Positions 1-10,760 of a stretch of DNA of 64,000 nt are shown piece after piece (position 1 is the stretch's first letter; every line of letters begins with the position of its first letter). The notes beneath the pieces are model-generated. The model saw only the letters and a list, made by a program, of their open reading frames with translations, was not told the DNA's origin and ran no database searches. A program made the position numbers and the translations under genes. The DNA is taken from contig NC_070568.1 in assembly GCF_026914185.1 (NCBI RefSeq), forward strand, positions 2,562,001 through 2,626,000, given 5' to 3'. This DNA is from Puccinia triticina (Eukaryota; Basidiomycota; Pucciniomycetes; Pucciniales; Pucciniaceae).

Positions 1-530
1 AGCCTCTGAAACCAGAGGGCAATATCCTTGGATTGTTTCATACCGCCAAAAATGGGGCACACACCCGCAGGTACCTGGGTGCCAGCCCTTTCTTCCCTGT
101 GGGGTGCCAGTGCGCAAAATTTCCGGATTTTAAGGCTGGTACCCGTACTTGTTGGCAGGTACCCAGGTACAAGGGGCCATCTTGAATTCAAGCAAGCTTG
201 GCAGAATTTAGCCTAAATACAAGATGAAAACTGGCATAACACAGCAAAGAAGGCTTGGTTTATGCTTTGCAGAAATTAAACAGCTAACAGGGCACTGGTT
301 AGTTTTAGCGGAATCAAGCTAAACTCAACTGGGTACAGGGAACATTTATACTAGCATAGCCTTGCTAACAGTGGCCCTGTTTAACCCGCTAGAGAGTGCT
401 GCAGAGCAGCTTATTGGGTACATTTTTTGCACCACTGGCAGATAGTGTTAGCACAGAGACAGCTGAATTGCACTAACACTACATTAAAAGGTAGCAGATT
501 TCCACTATGCTACCCTACACTGGGAGGGCT
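1..530. other. Intergenic, no gene recognised
   Basis: No coding region is supported here. The segment 70-175 has several GGTACC-centred words (CAGGTACCTGGGTGCCAG, GGCTGGTACCCGTAC, CAGGTACCCAGGTAC). They recur at 5766-5800, 9398-9450, 23006-23105, 44598-44640, 45387-45425, 59920-59955, 60155-60170 and 63030-63130. Confidence 0.5.
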
Positions 531-797
531 GGCAGTCTTGCCTTGGGCCAGACCTGGAAGAGCTGGGATGGTGTGTGGCTGCCAGAGCTGGGAGAGCTGG
601 CAATCTTGCCTTGGGCCAGAGCTGGGAAGGTGTGTGGTGGGTCACATAGCTGGCAGAGCTGGCAGTCTTGCCTTAGGCAAGAGCTGGAAGAGCTGGGATG
701 GTGGTTGGGGGCCGGAGCTGGGAGAGCTGGTAGTTTTGCCTTGGGCCAGAGCTGGAAGAGCTGGAAAGATGTGTGGTGGGTGGAGCTGGAGGAGCTG
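531..797. repeat. Tandem repeat, four units of about 68 bp
   Basis: Units start at 531, 599, 661 and 729 with GGCAGTCTTGCCTTGGGCCA-like sequence, and each contains GAGCTGG words. Spacing is 68, 62 and 68 bp, and the last unit fades near 797. Open frames across it on both strands follow from the repeat and are not taken as genes. The GAGCTGG core is shared with the larger 33-bp minisatellite at 11.3-13.0 kb. Confidence 0.85.
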
Positions 798-1092
798 ACT
801 CAGTGCCTGCATTGGGTGAGCTGGATGAGCCATGAGGTATGTGCTGGTGAGCCAGCCTCCCCAGCTCAGCAATGATTACAGTCCCAAACCAGAGATGAGT
901 ACTTTTTTTCCTCGGTTTGGGACCGAAGAATGTGGATGCCAAAACTCTGCTGATCAATTTTTCAAAAATTGTTTAAGAGTTGATACTGTTTCCTCTTCAA
1001 CATTTATACCCAGTTCTTTTGGGGTTTTTAAATCAAAAATAAATGAGGGAAGGAAAAAATAGGAATCTGGTTTGTGTTTATTACTGGAGAAA

Positions 1093-1900
1093 TTAAAGGT
1101 GTTCAAAGTTAAAATCATAAATTTTTCATATGTTCAAAGTTGAACTCATAAAATTAACATTTGTTTTTGTGTGGTGTGTGTGCTTTATTGATGCAAGCCA
1201 ACTTTAAACACCCCAAGGCATAAGTAAATAGATGTGGGAGTTCATTGAATGGTATCCATCTGGAAGTGGTAAATGGATCCTACCCATTGGATGACCAGTC
1301 TTTTGCCAATTGATTCAACTTCTATATGATAGCTGTTAGGTGAATATATTTGAATGGATATGCACACTCTTGATCATTGGATTTCTTGTTAAAAATTTTA
1401 ATTGACAGGAATTGTTTTATGACCCAGTAGTAGCTATATAAATGCCCTGGGCAGTACCAGTCAACAGTTCACTTAGGTATATTTTGACAACAAATTGGTA
1501 AAAGTAGGACAGCAAGATCTCTCAGGAATGTGAACAGAGCTGTTGAACCTGCAGCTAGTAATTCCCCTTTTTGTCAAACACTTTGTGGCTATAATTGTAG
1601 CTGAGATTGGACTACTATGTAATATTAGATTAGTGTAACAAGAAATGCTAGAATGAACAGCTACAACACCAAGGCAGTGTTTGGCAGGTTCATATTACGC
1701 AGTGTAAAAAGTTGACTTGCATAAAATCATAACACCATAAAATCATAAAATTCTGACCTGAAAAAAATATGTACCACCCAAACACTCAAATTACAGCAAC
1801 ATCTCTAGAATGGTACATATGAAATCATCACTTGATATATCTATGATTTTATGATTTTATGTATTAAAAATTTCATGATTTCAACTTTGAACACCTTAAA
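1093..1900. mobile_element. TIR (MITE-like) element, about 0.8 kb
   Basis: The left end TTAAAGGTGTTCAAAGTT (1093) is inverted at the right end AACTTTGAACACCTTAAA (to 1900), with homology continuing about 30 bp inward (AAAATCAT...ATGATTT). A second internal copy of TGTTCAAAGTTGAACTCATA lies at 1131-1150. There is no coding capacity. The segment 1704-1760, with repeated CATAAAATCATAAAATTCTG, is matched again at 62563-62620, so the family is dispersed. Confidence 0.65.
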
Positions 1901-1984
1901 TGAATCAAAAAAACCAACCTTACATATTTTTAAACCACATTTGTTTAGGATAAACTCCTAAAAGTAATCTTTCATTAAGCTTGA

Positions 1985-2320
1985 CAGCTTACTACCAAAT
2001 TATCAGGCCAAACAATTATGGTTTACATGTTGTAAAGGAAAATGCAACACTGCCAAACCCAGCCTAAATGTAGTGTAGTAAAACTTGAAAGCTTACTTCC
2101 AAATTATCAGGACTAACAATTAGGGGGGTTGCTGATAACTCTATTTATCTTCTAGAATATTCTTGCATTGACCTGCATGAGCAGCCATCAATCTTTAGCA
2201 AGGTTTGTAGACTGATTTCAAAATCAGGCTAACTTGAACACCCCTATTATGTTTTACATGCTGTAAAGGAACATGCTGCAATTATGTATTGTGTGAGAAC
2301 TACACTGCCAAATGCAGCAT
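1985..2320. repeat. Direct duplication, second copy split by a 125-bp insert
   Basis: The sequence CTTGACAGCTTACTACCAAA at 1980 recurs as a close copy from about 2085, followed in both by the TTTACATG-TGTAAAGGAA block and a CACTGCCAAA word. The second copy is interrupted from 2122 to 2246 by DNA beginning AGGGGGGTTG and ending GAACACCCCTA. That pattern suggests a small terminal-inverted-repeat insertion. No gene is seen. Confidence 0.55.
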
Positions 2321-3210
2321 AACTGTAGTGGGGCATGTGAAGCCTTGCTCCGAGCCCCTTCGCTTTTCACTAAACAACAAAAAGTTGCATATCAATCAAT
2401 TTATTGGCCTTTGTCGATTGATCGATCCCAACAATCCACCTACCAGGTTGGTGAGCCCCTTTTATTTTTACTAAAAGCCAAGTGTTTTTTTACTGTGGAA
2501 GATGAGATTGACCGATCTACATTAGGACACCGGTCAAAAAACTCATTAACTTGTCAGCAGCTTTGCTTTTCACTTTCGCTACACATCAAGAACTTTGCTT
2601 GGCTGTTGAAGATGTGACTAACTGATATAATCGCCTTTGGTCATGTAGATTTATTTCAGAGCTGGATAAATTGACTGTATATAATTTGATCAGAGCGGTT
2701 AGCCAGTAAGCTATTCTTTGTCAAATATATAGTTTGCTGGTCTATTACTGTTAATTTCTGACCTTCCACAGTTTCCTGGAATAACCGGTGATTCACTATC
2801 TTGTCGAAATGAGAGGCTATGAAGGAAAAGGGGGAAAGAAGCCCAAGAAGAATAAACGGCCAAAGACCAGCAAAGGAGTTGCCCTTTCGGAAGAAATTGC
2901 TGAATCAAGCAGACAAATCGTTGAAACAGCTGGTCCTCTCCAACCCCCAAGAGCAGTACCATATCAGCAAACATTTGAACTTGATGACCAAAGCGACCTC
3001 CATATCAACCAACAACATAGACCACAATCAGATGATCCCCAGGTTGACCCAACAGCCCAGTATACCAAAAACCAGAATTATGCAAGGCAGAGGATTGCGG
3101 AAGAAGAAAACTGGGAAGAGGCTTATGATCAAATGTTCTCTTTGTTTTATCAGTGTTCGCTCAAGACGTCAACCTGGGGTGATAACCAAAAGTGGAAACA
3201 TGACTGGAAG

Positions 3211-3413
3211 CAACGGTGTAACCATTACGATACATTGAGCGTATTGGGTAAACATTTTTCATTGAAGATGCATACCTACATGTCCAATTTTTTGTTTTTA
3301 GCCATTATCCATACAATAACAGCCAAAAACAAAAAATTGGACATGTAGGTATTCATCTTCAATGAAAAACGTTTACCCAATACGCTCAATGTATCGTAAT
3401 GGTTACACCGTTG
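3211..3413. mobile_element. 203-bp foldback MITE inserted in the KDZ gene
   Basis: This is an almost perfect inverted repeat with arms of about 90 bp. The left end CAACGGTGTAACCATTACG mirrors the right end CGTAATGGTTACACCGTTG, and the arms meet in a short unique centre near 3300-3315. The flanks CTGGAAG at 3204-3210 and 3414-3420 are a 7-bp direct repeat (8 bp if one ambiguous base is counted). The insert interrupts a transposase exon. The terminal CAACGGTG matches the end of the hAT element at 56396-60385, so this is plausibly a non-autonomous relative mobilised by a hAT-type transposase. Confidence 0.9.
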
Positions 3414-4439
3414 CTGGAAGCCAACATGCAGCTGTGCAAAACCTCGTAAACGACCAGTGGTCCTTGTAGATCTCCTCAGTTGAGTATTAATTTCTACATT
3501 TTGATCTTATGGACTGAAAACTAGAGCTCGATGTTATAGTCCGCAAGCAATCAATAATCGGCTTTTGTGCATGCCAAAGTGACCAAGTACGACTCATTCA
3601 GATGGGGTACATCGGAGCCTCACCAAAATTCCCAAGAACCGCTTTTTCAATTCGCCTTTTAAGATTCAACCACATAGTTTGGAAACATTCAGCAATACCC
3701 ATTCTCCCCTTTGCGAAAGCAATTGATGAGTTCCTCAAAGCCGACAACCCACCCATCTGGGTCCCCAATCGGAAAGAAGGTTCAGACTCTGGCTTTAGTG
3801 TCAGTGATCATATTTTTCTACTTAATCAATAGAAGACCAACTGAGATCATTGTTTGAACCAGACTCAAGAGTGGAGGAGAACATTAACTTCAGCAATTGA
3901 TGCTTACAGGGAAATGTTGAGGAGGGAGCAATTGTTGGCTGCCGAGATCATGAGCATGAAACCTATGGACCACATGGCTGAAATTTGTTCTAAATGCTAC
4001 GGACCTCAAGTTCTTGGGAGCAGACCAGATGAGCCTGATTATATTGTTTGTATGGATGGTAATTTTCAGCACAGACGACACTTAGCAGCCAGTGTGGAGA
4101 ATCCAGAACACCTCAAAACACCAAGTCTTTTTGTTGATCCTCAAACAGTATTGGAAATGGCGCTATCTATGAACCCTCATCTAAGTATACTAAATCCACA
4201 CTTTTGTGGAAATTTGGTTCATGGGTTCACCCTCCCCCTTTCCAAAAAGGCCCCAAAAGGGGGCTGCCAGTGTGGCAGTGGCCAACTTGGCAATGTTTCC
4301 CACATTTCCCATCTTTTCAGGCAGAAGTATGTTTGACTTTGCTGCTGTGAAAATTAAATTTAAAGTCCCCGAACATTAATGCCTCGGACTGATCCCCCAA
4401 TTCATGAAACATGAATGAAAAGGGACCGGATTCTCCCTC

Positions 4440-4770
4440 CTCTGCCTGTTGCAAATGCAAGGGGAGAGAGGCGGGCAAATGGTTGGTTTCAAATGAATTG
4501 CTCAGCCTGCACAAGCGCAACAGGGGAGGTTTTTTTTGTGTGTTCTTTTTTTTTTTTTGACCAGCCTGTGCAAGTGCAGCAGGGGGGCAGAATAATACAT
4601 TTTTCCTGGGGCAATTGCAAGTGCAAAGGCGGAGGGGTTTCTATCAGCCTGCGCAAGTGCGACAGGGGAGAGAGAAACAAGATTAACTCCCTCGGGCCCC
4701 TACAAAGGCAAGGGTGGAGAGGGTTATCGACCGACGGATTGTGTTCTACCTCCGCAAGTGCGAGAGGGGA
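4440..4770 (+). repeat. GCAAGTGC word array in the Helitron A 5' region
   Basis: Six spaced copies of a word like GCGCAAGTGCGACAGGGGA occur: TGTTGCAAATGCAAGGGGAG, CACAAGCGCAACAGGGGAGG, GTGCAAGTGCAGCAGGGGGG, AATTGCAAGTGCAAAGGCGG, TGCGCAAGTGCGACAGGGGA and CCGCAAGTGCGAGAGGGGA. Single copies sit at equivalent places in Helitrons B (about 31545, minus), C (34247) and E (48920). The array is therefore an expanded piece of the family's conserved 5' region and not host sequence. Confidence 0.6.
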
Positions 4771-5019
4771 ACTGGATCCGTGGAGGATAGGACACGGCCA
4801 GGACGCCTTTTTATGTTCACCCCATCAAGTCAAACCCCTCATTTTCGCGGACGACCTGAAACAGCAGCCCTGATACATCGTCCGCAACAGTCCGCACCCT
4901 TTCGGAGCAATCAAAACAAGAAACTGCTTGCGGGTTGGTGGCGCCTCCAACATTCGCACCCTTGCGACGCTGCGCCATTTAAACCCGAATTAGGAGCCCG
5001 TCTACTCGCCTAGCTCACT

Positions 5020-5400
5020 CTACATACTTGTCCCCCACGAGCGTTAATCCCCCGGCTTCGACGGAGGCGGCGGTGGCGGCCAGTCAAGCCACCCGGACCT
5101 CCCCGACAGTCCGCGCACCTTCCCCGCTGGCCTGGTCTCTCCGGACACACCACCATCCAGCAAGCCCTTATCAGATGAGCCCGGCGGGTCCAAGCCGTGC
5201 TACTCGCCCCGCACACGCGGCCCTTCGATTCCCGTCGCCGCTGGCGTCTCCGGCCCGCGCGCCAGCGGCGAGGCTCGCACCACCCATGCCGGCGCCTTCA
5301 GACACTTCCCCCCCATCATCAGCCTCAACGGGGTGCGCTACTTTATCTTCCAGTTCCCGAAGCTGCGGGCCAATCCCAGGGTGACACCTCCAAAGCCAGT
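5020..5400 (+). pseudogene. GC-rich captured gene fragment, source unknown
   Basis: Composition changes sharply from AT-rich flanks to GC-rich DNA with Pro/Ala/Ser-rich frames. One plus frame near 5306-5380 reads as ordinary protein (ISLNGVRYFIFQFPKL) and runs to a possible donor GTGACA at 5381. I do not recognise the source. Its position inside Helitron A and the composition shift suggest a captured exon, as in Helitrons C and E. It could also be chance open frame in GC-rich DNA. Confidence 0.35.
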
Positions 5401-8400
5401 GGTGCCAGGCCTCATGACCATTTGATGGCCCCAGCCGGTGGTGTCCAAGTTATTGGGCTCATGCAACAACCCCAACTGATATATCTTGTTTTATTGGGAG
5501 TACAACTTGGTGCTGAACTTGAGTCTTGAGCTCAGACCTACCCCAACATGAAATTATGCTGTTTGTGAAGCTTTTAAGGTCAAACAAACTTTGAATATTG
5601 TAAAAGGTCAAGTGAATTGAGTCCTGGACTCAATATATTTGCAGCCCAACAATCATGAATCATCAGACAAAAGGGAAAAAAACAATCCTGAAACTGGACA
5701 GAATTTTGACTGGAATGGAGGCTCATTTTTATAAGCTGCTGAATTTTCTGTCAATGTGAATTACGTGGACCCGGGTACTCGTGGCGGGTGCGGGTACCTG
5801 CGGTCATTTTGGGCATATTTGCGGGGCATTGCCAGATGGCTGATTAAAATGAGCGTAAAGCCTGCGGGGGTGTCCGTTGCGCGGGTGGCAACCTTGGCCC
5901 TTGTGCCTTTGGCCGCTGGGCTTGGGCCTTGGGCCGGCGGTGGGCTGTGGAGTTGACGCCCTGGGGTTGCGGCGGTGTAGCCGCCTTGTACTCTAGTTCT
6001 ATTAATAACAGTGTTGTGAGTCAATTAGGATCTCAAACTAATTGAAAAAGCTTTCTCATTAATTTCCTTGAGATTTAGGATTGGTGTTCTCAACAACACA
6101 CTGCGGCGGATGATACCAGAAATGGAACCACTTGGAGAGAGTGTGACGAAACCGGTCTTTTTGGGATGGCTTGTCGCCATGACCAAATCATCAGTCTGAT
6201 CAACATTGTTCAAAGCGGTGAGAAGTCAGTACAAGCATTCTTCACTTTGTTAGATACTCCGAAATAACACACTCAACCTCAAATGACAGAGCATATTATC
6301 CAATGACCATGATTGATCATCTGATCAAAAATACCAAAGAAGAAACTGGTCAGCCAAAGAAATTGGCATTTCTTTACAATATTGGCTGCCACATTGAGAA
6401 GGGAACAATATCTGTATGTAATTTCACCTTAAAGTTTGTTTCTCTATCACCTGAAAATTGATGTAACAAATTGTCAGAGGAATCAATTTGCAGAAGAGCG
6501 CGAGAAAAAACTTCTAAAATTTGGAACCAGTGTATTTCATGCCTATGCACATGAGTGGTCTTGCCAGCTCAGGTATAATCCGCGACTGAATGAGGGCTGG
6601 GGTATGTCAGATGGTGAGGGGATGGAGCGGTATTGGTCGGACATGTCACCGCTGATCAGTCAGCTACGATACTGCACTAAAAATCATCGACTTACAGCGT
6701 TGGATTTCCAATCCATCCATCACAATGATAATGGAAAGCTTTCTGCTAGTGGGTCACTTATGTCATCCAAACTGCTTCTTCTTGGTCTAATATTTTTTTT
6801 CTAGTCCAATTGCTTTTAGAGAGAGGTGAAACAGTGGAAAAATCAATGAAAGACTCACAGAGAATCTTGTATCAAATCAAACAAGAATATGGTCACACCA
6901 CTACCTATTTGAGCAAACAATGGACTCGTCAGCGTGACATGCAACTTGCTGCCATGCAGAATGAAACCAAGCTTGAAATGAGGAAACAAGTTGAAGAGCT
7001 GGTACTGCTGGAAGAAAAACTTCGTGAAGCACAGTGAGAATCATATGCAACTCCTTCCAATCAAAAAATGTTCAAAGAATTGATTTGTCTTTCTGTTTAC
7101 AATCAGACAAGAGATGCTTGAACTTCGGCAAACCAGACGGAGAAATCAAACCTCGCTTCAGAGGGCGCAGATGGAACAAGCACCTGATACCCTTGTTTTC
7201 CTAGAAGGAGAAATAGATAAGATCATCGGAGATTTGGGCTCCAATTATTTCAGGAACTTGCCTGGTGCCTCAGGTAAGTGAAATTTTGGTATCCTTGAAA
7301 ACAAGCAGATTTTCATTTTCTTGACTTCGTGTGCATAGATGAAGAAACCAAGTCCCTCATCAAGCTGAAAGTTAGCAAGTCCAAGCTTTATGAAGCCAAG
7401 GTTGGTATCATTGAGATGCAAAAAAGATGGGATCAGCGAGGATCAGGTATTTAATTGAAATGATTGCATCTTGAATCACTCTTTCTCATTGTTTGCATAT
7501 TGTTTTCAGGTACCAGGGTCCAAGAGAGATTCAGGAAACAAATGAATTCCAAAATGAAACTTTTTAAGAATAAATGGCTGTCTTATAACAACAGGTCAAT
7601 CAAGTACAATACCAAATTTTCTCCGGATATCCAGTTGCCGACCCCAACATTTGAAGAAGTGAGATCATTTGAGGTGGACAATCCTTTCTGGAGTATCGGC
7701 TTGCTTGATCATCCAAATGAGCCCTGGGCTGTTGATTCTAACATTCAAAACGGGATTCAGGCTTATCTTAATGTGATACACTGTTCTGATGAGTTGTGCT
7801 GAATATCGCGGGAGGTCCGACAGGCAGTCAAATGGTCAGTCAAACAGGCAAGAAGTTTGGAATCAGTCTACAAGGCATTGGAAACTGGTGGGTCATTATG
7901 TGAGATTTCGACGCAATTCACACCTTGTTCATCTTCTTTTTACTGTAATTTGCTGCAGAGATGAATGAAGAAACTACCCTCGGCCCACTTCAACAACATT
8001 TGGTGGAAGTCTACACCAATCATCGTATTCCAAAGCAAGTCTTACAGGCTGTAGTACATAATCTTGCTAAAAAGCAATGTGGACTATGGATTTTGTGGAA
8101 TACTCATTGTGTTAAGCTGCTCAACTGGAGTACGAAGTGGATCGATTCACTGCATCCTGATTTTGATCTGACCAAAGATTGGAATTCAGTCATCATTTGT
8201 TCTCGATCAATCTTGGAACAGCTAACAAGTTACCAATCGATAATTTTTGAGCCTGAATCAGAAGATGAAAATGAAGAAGAAAATGACCAACCACAACTCA
8301 ACCAGTTCCAACACCATGAAGATCAAATTGAAGAAGACATTTAGCTATACCTAATTCTTGTATCATGGATTCCAGAAACAAAAATCAAATCAATCTTTTT

Positions 8401-8829
8401 TTGAGTGAAAACTAGTTGGCTCTCCAAGAACTGGTCTTTTTTGTACAGTACACCTGCACCATTATCAAAACACCAGAATCCAAAACTTAGACCAAGAAAT
8501 GTGGCAACTTATTTATATTGTTATGATGGATGCTTTGTCTGTGTGATTTGTGTAATTTAACTACCAACTTGATCCACCTTGATCCACCATAACCTGTTGG
8601 GTTACAAGCAACAGCTATTTAATTGGCATATGGTTATAATAACCATTTTTTTTTCAATGCTGTAGTGACACTAATTTATTGCTTGGATAACACAAAAATT
8701 AGGCATCAAGTGCAAGCAGTTTTCGCGCCCTGGAAAATGGTGTGTCATCTGGCGCACTGCATACCTGATAATGTAAAAAGGATAAAACAAGATACAATAA
8801 ATGGTTGAATAACTTATTGCACTAAAAAT

Positions 8830-9150
8830 AGCTTTCCTAGCGCAGCGCAAATACACTGTTTTTTAGCGTAGCAGTAGCGCAATCAGGCGCATTGGCTATG
8901 CGCACAGGGAGCAAAGCTATATTAGCTTTTACGTTAGCGCAGATGGGCGCAATTGCGCTAACGCTAAGCACCCAGGGCGCAAAGCTGCGCTACAGCGTTT
9001 TTCGCGGCAAAAAAGCCTTTTCTTCCGCTAGAAGCGCCTTAGCGCAAAGTAGCGTAGTGTAGCTGCTGTAGCAGAGTGCTAACGCTAAACAAAAATTGGT
9101 GCGCTGTTAGCCGGCTGAAAATTAGCACAGCGTGCCGCGCTAAGGCTATT
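8830..9150. repeat. GCGCTA/TTAGCGC word cluster
   Basis: Dense short words of the TTAGCGC/GCGCTAA type occur on both strands (for example TTAGCGCAGATGGGCGCAAT and TTGCGCTAACGCTAAGC), giving many overlapping small hairpins. No fixed period was found. The gap 8344-8830 holds no recognisable gene. This may be a decayed hairpin-rich element. Confidence 0.5.
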
Positions 9151-9599
9151 CAAAAAGGCTGGTGCTTTTTGCTGCTACAGTAAAATTTAGGGCTAAAATA
9201 GCGTAGTTTATCCTAGCAGCCTATGGTTGTTGTAATCTTAAGGCTGAAATAATGTTAGTTTAATGTTACAGTCTCACAGTAAAGAAGGTTTTGATACAAG
9301 CATGCCTGCACCCACACCCTTAAAAAAAGGGATTATTGCACAGCACACCTACCTTTAAACCAGCTAGATTAGAGATTGTGGAATTGCACCTGTTGTGGGT
9401 ACCAGCCACATGCAACAGGTGCCAGAGGGTCCGGGTGCTGGTGTGGGTTTCTGGAATTCTAAGTAAAATCTGGTGGGTACTGTTGAGTTAGACTCAGGTT
9501 TCTGTTTTCTGTTTTCTTTTTCTGCTTTACAAATGTCTCTTTCTTTTCACACACATATCACAGATTGTATGTAGTGTACCTGAGGCAGCGGTTGTGGAA

Positions 9600-9835
9600 G
9601 GAAATTCTCCTCATCCTCCCACAACCTGGTCCGCTCCCCACACCGTATCCCCTGTCCTCAGGTATGTAGCTTTCTTTCCTTTCTCATCCTCTTTCTTTTT
9701 CTTCTCTTCCTCTCTCTTGTTTTCTCTCAGCTTCATGACTGGTGTAATGAATCTCATCCTTCCACGAGACTCTTCCGCTCCCCACACGGTGTCAGCTGTC
9801 CTCAGTCCCAGTCTAGCTCATCAGGTACAGTAATT
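9600..9835 (+). repeat. Duplicated exon-like block with intron-like spacer
   Basis: CTCATCCTCCCACAACCTGG at 9611 is followed by CGCTCCCCACACCG...TGTCCTCAG. A close copy, TCATCCTTCCACGAGACTCT and the same downstream words, lies at 9756-9806. The first copy ends at GTATGTAG (9661) and the spacer ends in a pyrimidine tract TTTTCTCTCAG (9720-9730), which resembles an intron. No protein family is recognised. Confidence 0.4.
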
Positions 9836-10290
9836 AAACCACGGCCGCCAGAACCTGCCCACCTCTTTGGCCAGAAGGTGGTATTCCCTTCCAGTAGCAA
9901 AGGTTGTAAACCCAGGAAAACCAGGATGAACCCCTCCTGATTGCAGATGTTAGCCTCTGAGACCCAAAGGAAATCCTCCTGGTCAGAGAGGTTATATAAA
10001 CTAGGTGTTTCAGCAGCCAGATTGAACTCGCCTGACTGGGGACATGGTTGTAACAGAGGTATTTTGCCTGTTTCTCCTGAGAGAAAGAGTAGAAAACGGG
10101 TTGCAGAAAGGACATAGGCATCCTGGCCTTTCTCCTGCAGATGGTGGGTCTGGGCATGGAAAAAATCTTCAAGTGGACATGTGCCATCTTTTGTTGGAAA
10201 TCCACAAGTTCTCCTTCCCCTCTGAAAAACAAACCAAATTGATATCAGAATCACGCAGGAGTGGATCCAATATGGTGTCATCTCATGCAC
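9802..10290 (-). CDS. Open frame of unknown function, doubtful gene
   Basis: A 162-codon minus-strand frame begins with a hydrophobic stretch (IHSCVILISIWFVF, codons 8-21) that could be a membrane segment or signal anchor. Nothing in it matches a family I know. There is no sign of introns or a neighbouring partner, and competing frames exist on both strands. It is listed because it is the longest non-repetitive frame in the 8.4-11 kb interval; it may be chance. Confidence 0.2.
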   Translation of the reverse strand: MHEMTPYWIHSCVILISIWFVFQRGRRTCGFPTKDGTCPLEDFFHAQTHHLQEKGQDAYVLSATRFLLFLSGETGKIPLLQPCPQSGEFNLAAETPSLYNLSDQEDFLWVSEANICNQEGFILVFLGLQPLLLEGNTTFWPKRWAGSGGRGLITVPDELDWD

Positions 10291-10539
10291 TCAAGATGAT
10301 TCTTTCTTTGAATTTGGATTGCATGAAACAATCCTACAGTACTGGCCTTTGTAATTTTTCCTGCTGGCTTTTGGTTGTTTTCACTGTCCATTACTATGTG
10401 ATAGTAAATATGCATAATCTACATAGTAAATATGCATACTATTCACATTATATACAACATGCAGGGTTTCTTGCCAAGGGCATGAGAGCCAAGAACTTCC
10501 AAAAAAGTCAGTTGTGCCCTGCACACCTTCTTTTTCAAA

Positions 10540-10625
10540 GGGTATGGGCGTGGGCTTGGGTGTGGGCTTGGGTGTGGGTTTGGGTTTGGGTGTGGGTGTG
10601 GGTGTGGGTGTGGGTGTGGAGGGTT
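10540..10625 (+). repeat. GGGTGT/GGGTTT hexamer tract
   Basis: Hexamers of GGGTGT, GGGCTT and GGGTTT run for about 85 bp, ending in five near-perfect GTGGGT units. The G-rich strand has enough evenly spaced GGG runs for a G-quadruplex. It resembles degenerate telomere-type repeats but is not TTAGGG. Frames across it (VGLGVGLG, PTPTPKP) are repeat artefacts. Confidence 0.8.
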
Positions 10626-10727
10626 TTTTTGCACACGTATATATCAACATGCAATCAAGTTGTGATCTCACCAAAGAACATGATCTGGAAGGTTGCAAGA
10701 CCAATCTCATACAGTTGTACATATCCC

Positions 10728-10760
10728 CTTGATGACCAGTCTGTACCAGTCATCAAGAGG
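10728..10760. repeat. Isolated TGATGACC palindrome
   Basis: The core TTGATGACCAGTCTGTACC, followed by AGTCATCAAGAGG, is a hairpin with arms CTTGATGAC/GTCATCAAG. It is the same unit that forms the 43-bp array at 36645-37625, and further copies lie at 20748-20776 and, decayed, 22952-22980. Confidence 0.7.

Larger units (their letters stand above)
4180..5996 (+). mobile_element. Helitron A, non-autonomous, inserted in the KDZ transposase
   Basis: The 5' end TCTAAGTATACTAAAT follows A at 4179. The 3' end has a hairpin (GCGGCGGTGTAGCCGCC, 5970-5986), then TTGTACTCTAG ending at 5996, followed by T at 5997. These are Helitron rules: TC start, subterminal 3' hairpin, CTRR end, insertion between A and T, no target duplication. 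Taking the segment out rejoins the KDZ exon in frame, followed by a 63-bp intron. Inside lie AAGGG/CACCCT subterminal words shared with the other copies, an irregular GCAAGTGC repeat array (4440-4770) and a GC-rich coding-like patch (5020-5400). No Rep/helicase is encoded. Confidence 0.85.
2809..8343 (+). pseudogene. KDZ (Kyakuja/Dileera/Zisupton) transposase pseudogene with CxC cluster
   Basis: The spliced remnant reads through several exons in family order. A basic N-terminus begins MRGYEGKGGKK (2809), followed by a W/C-rich segment and a CxC cluster. Next come GYIGASPKFPRTAFSIRLLR (3605), CMDGNFQHRRH (4043-4083), ECDETGLFGMACRHDQII (about 6130-6185), VFHAYAHEWSCQLRYNPRLN (6528-6590), and EGWGMSDGEGMERYWSDMSP. 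A coiled-coil tail and an acidic C-terminus end at 8343. Introns such as 6016-6078 (GTGAGT...TTTAG), 7037-7105 and 7446-7509 have normal borders. The copy is broken by a MITE (3211-3413), Helitron A (4180-5996) and an in-frame TGA at 7800-7802 where the frame resumes at once. The family is identified from conserved motifs (established knowledge); that it is inactive is an inference from the breaks. Confidence 0.85.
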
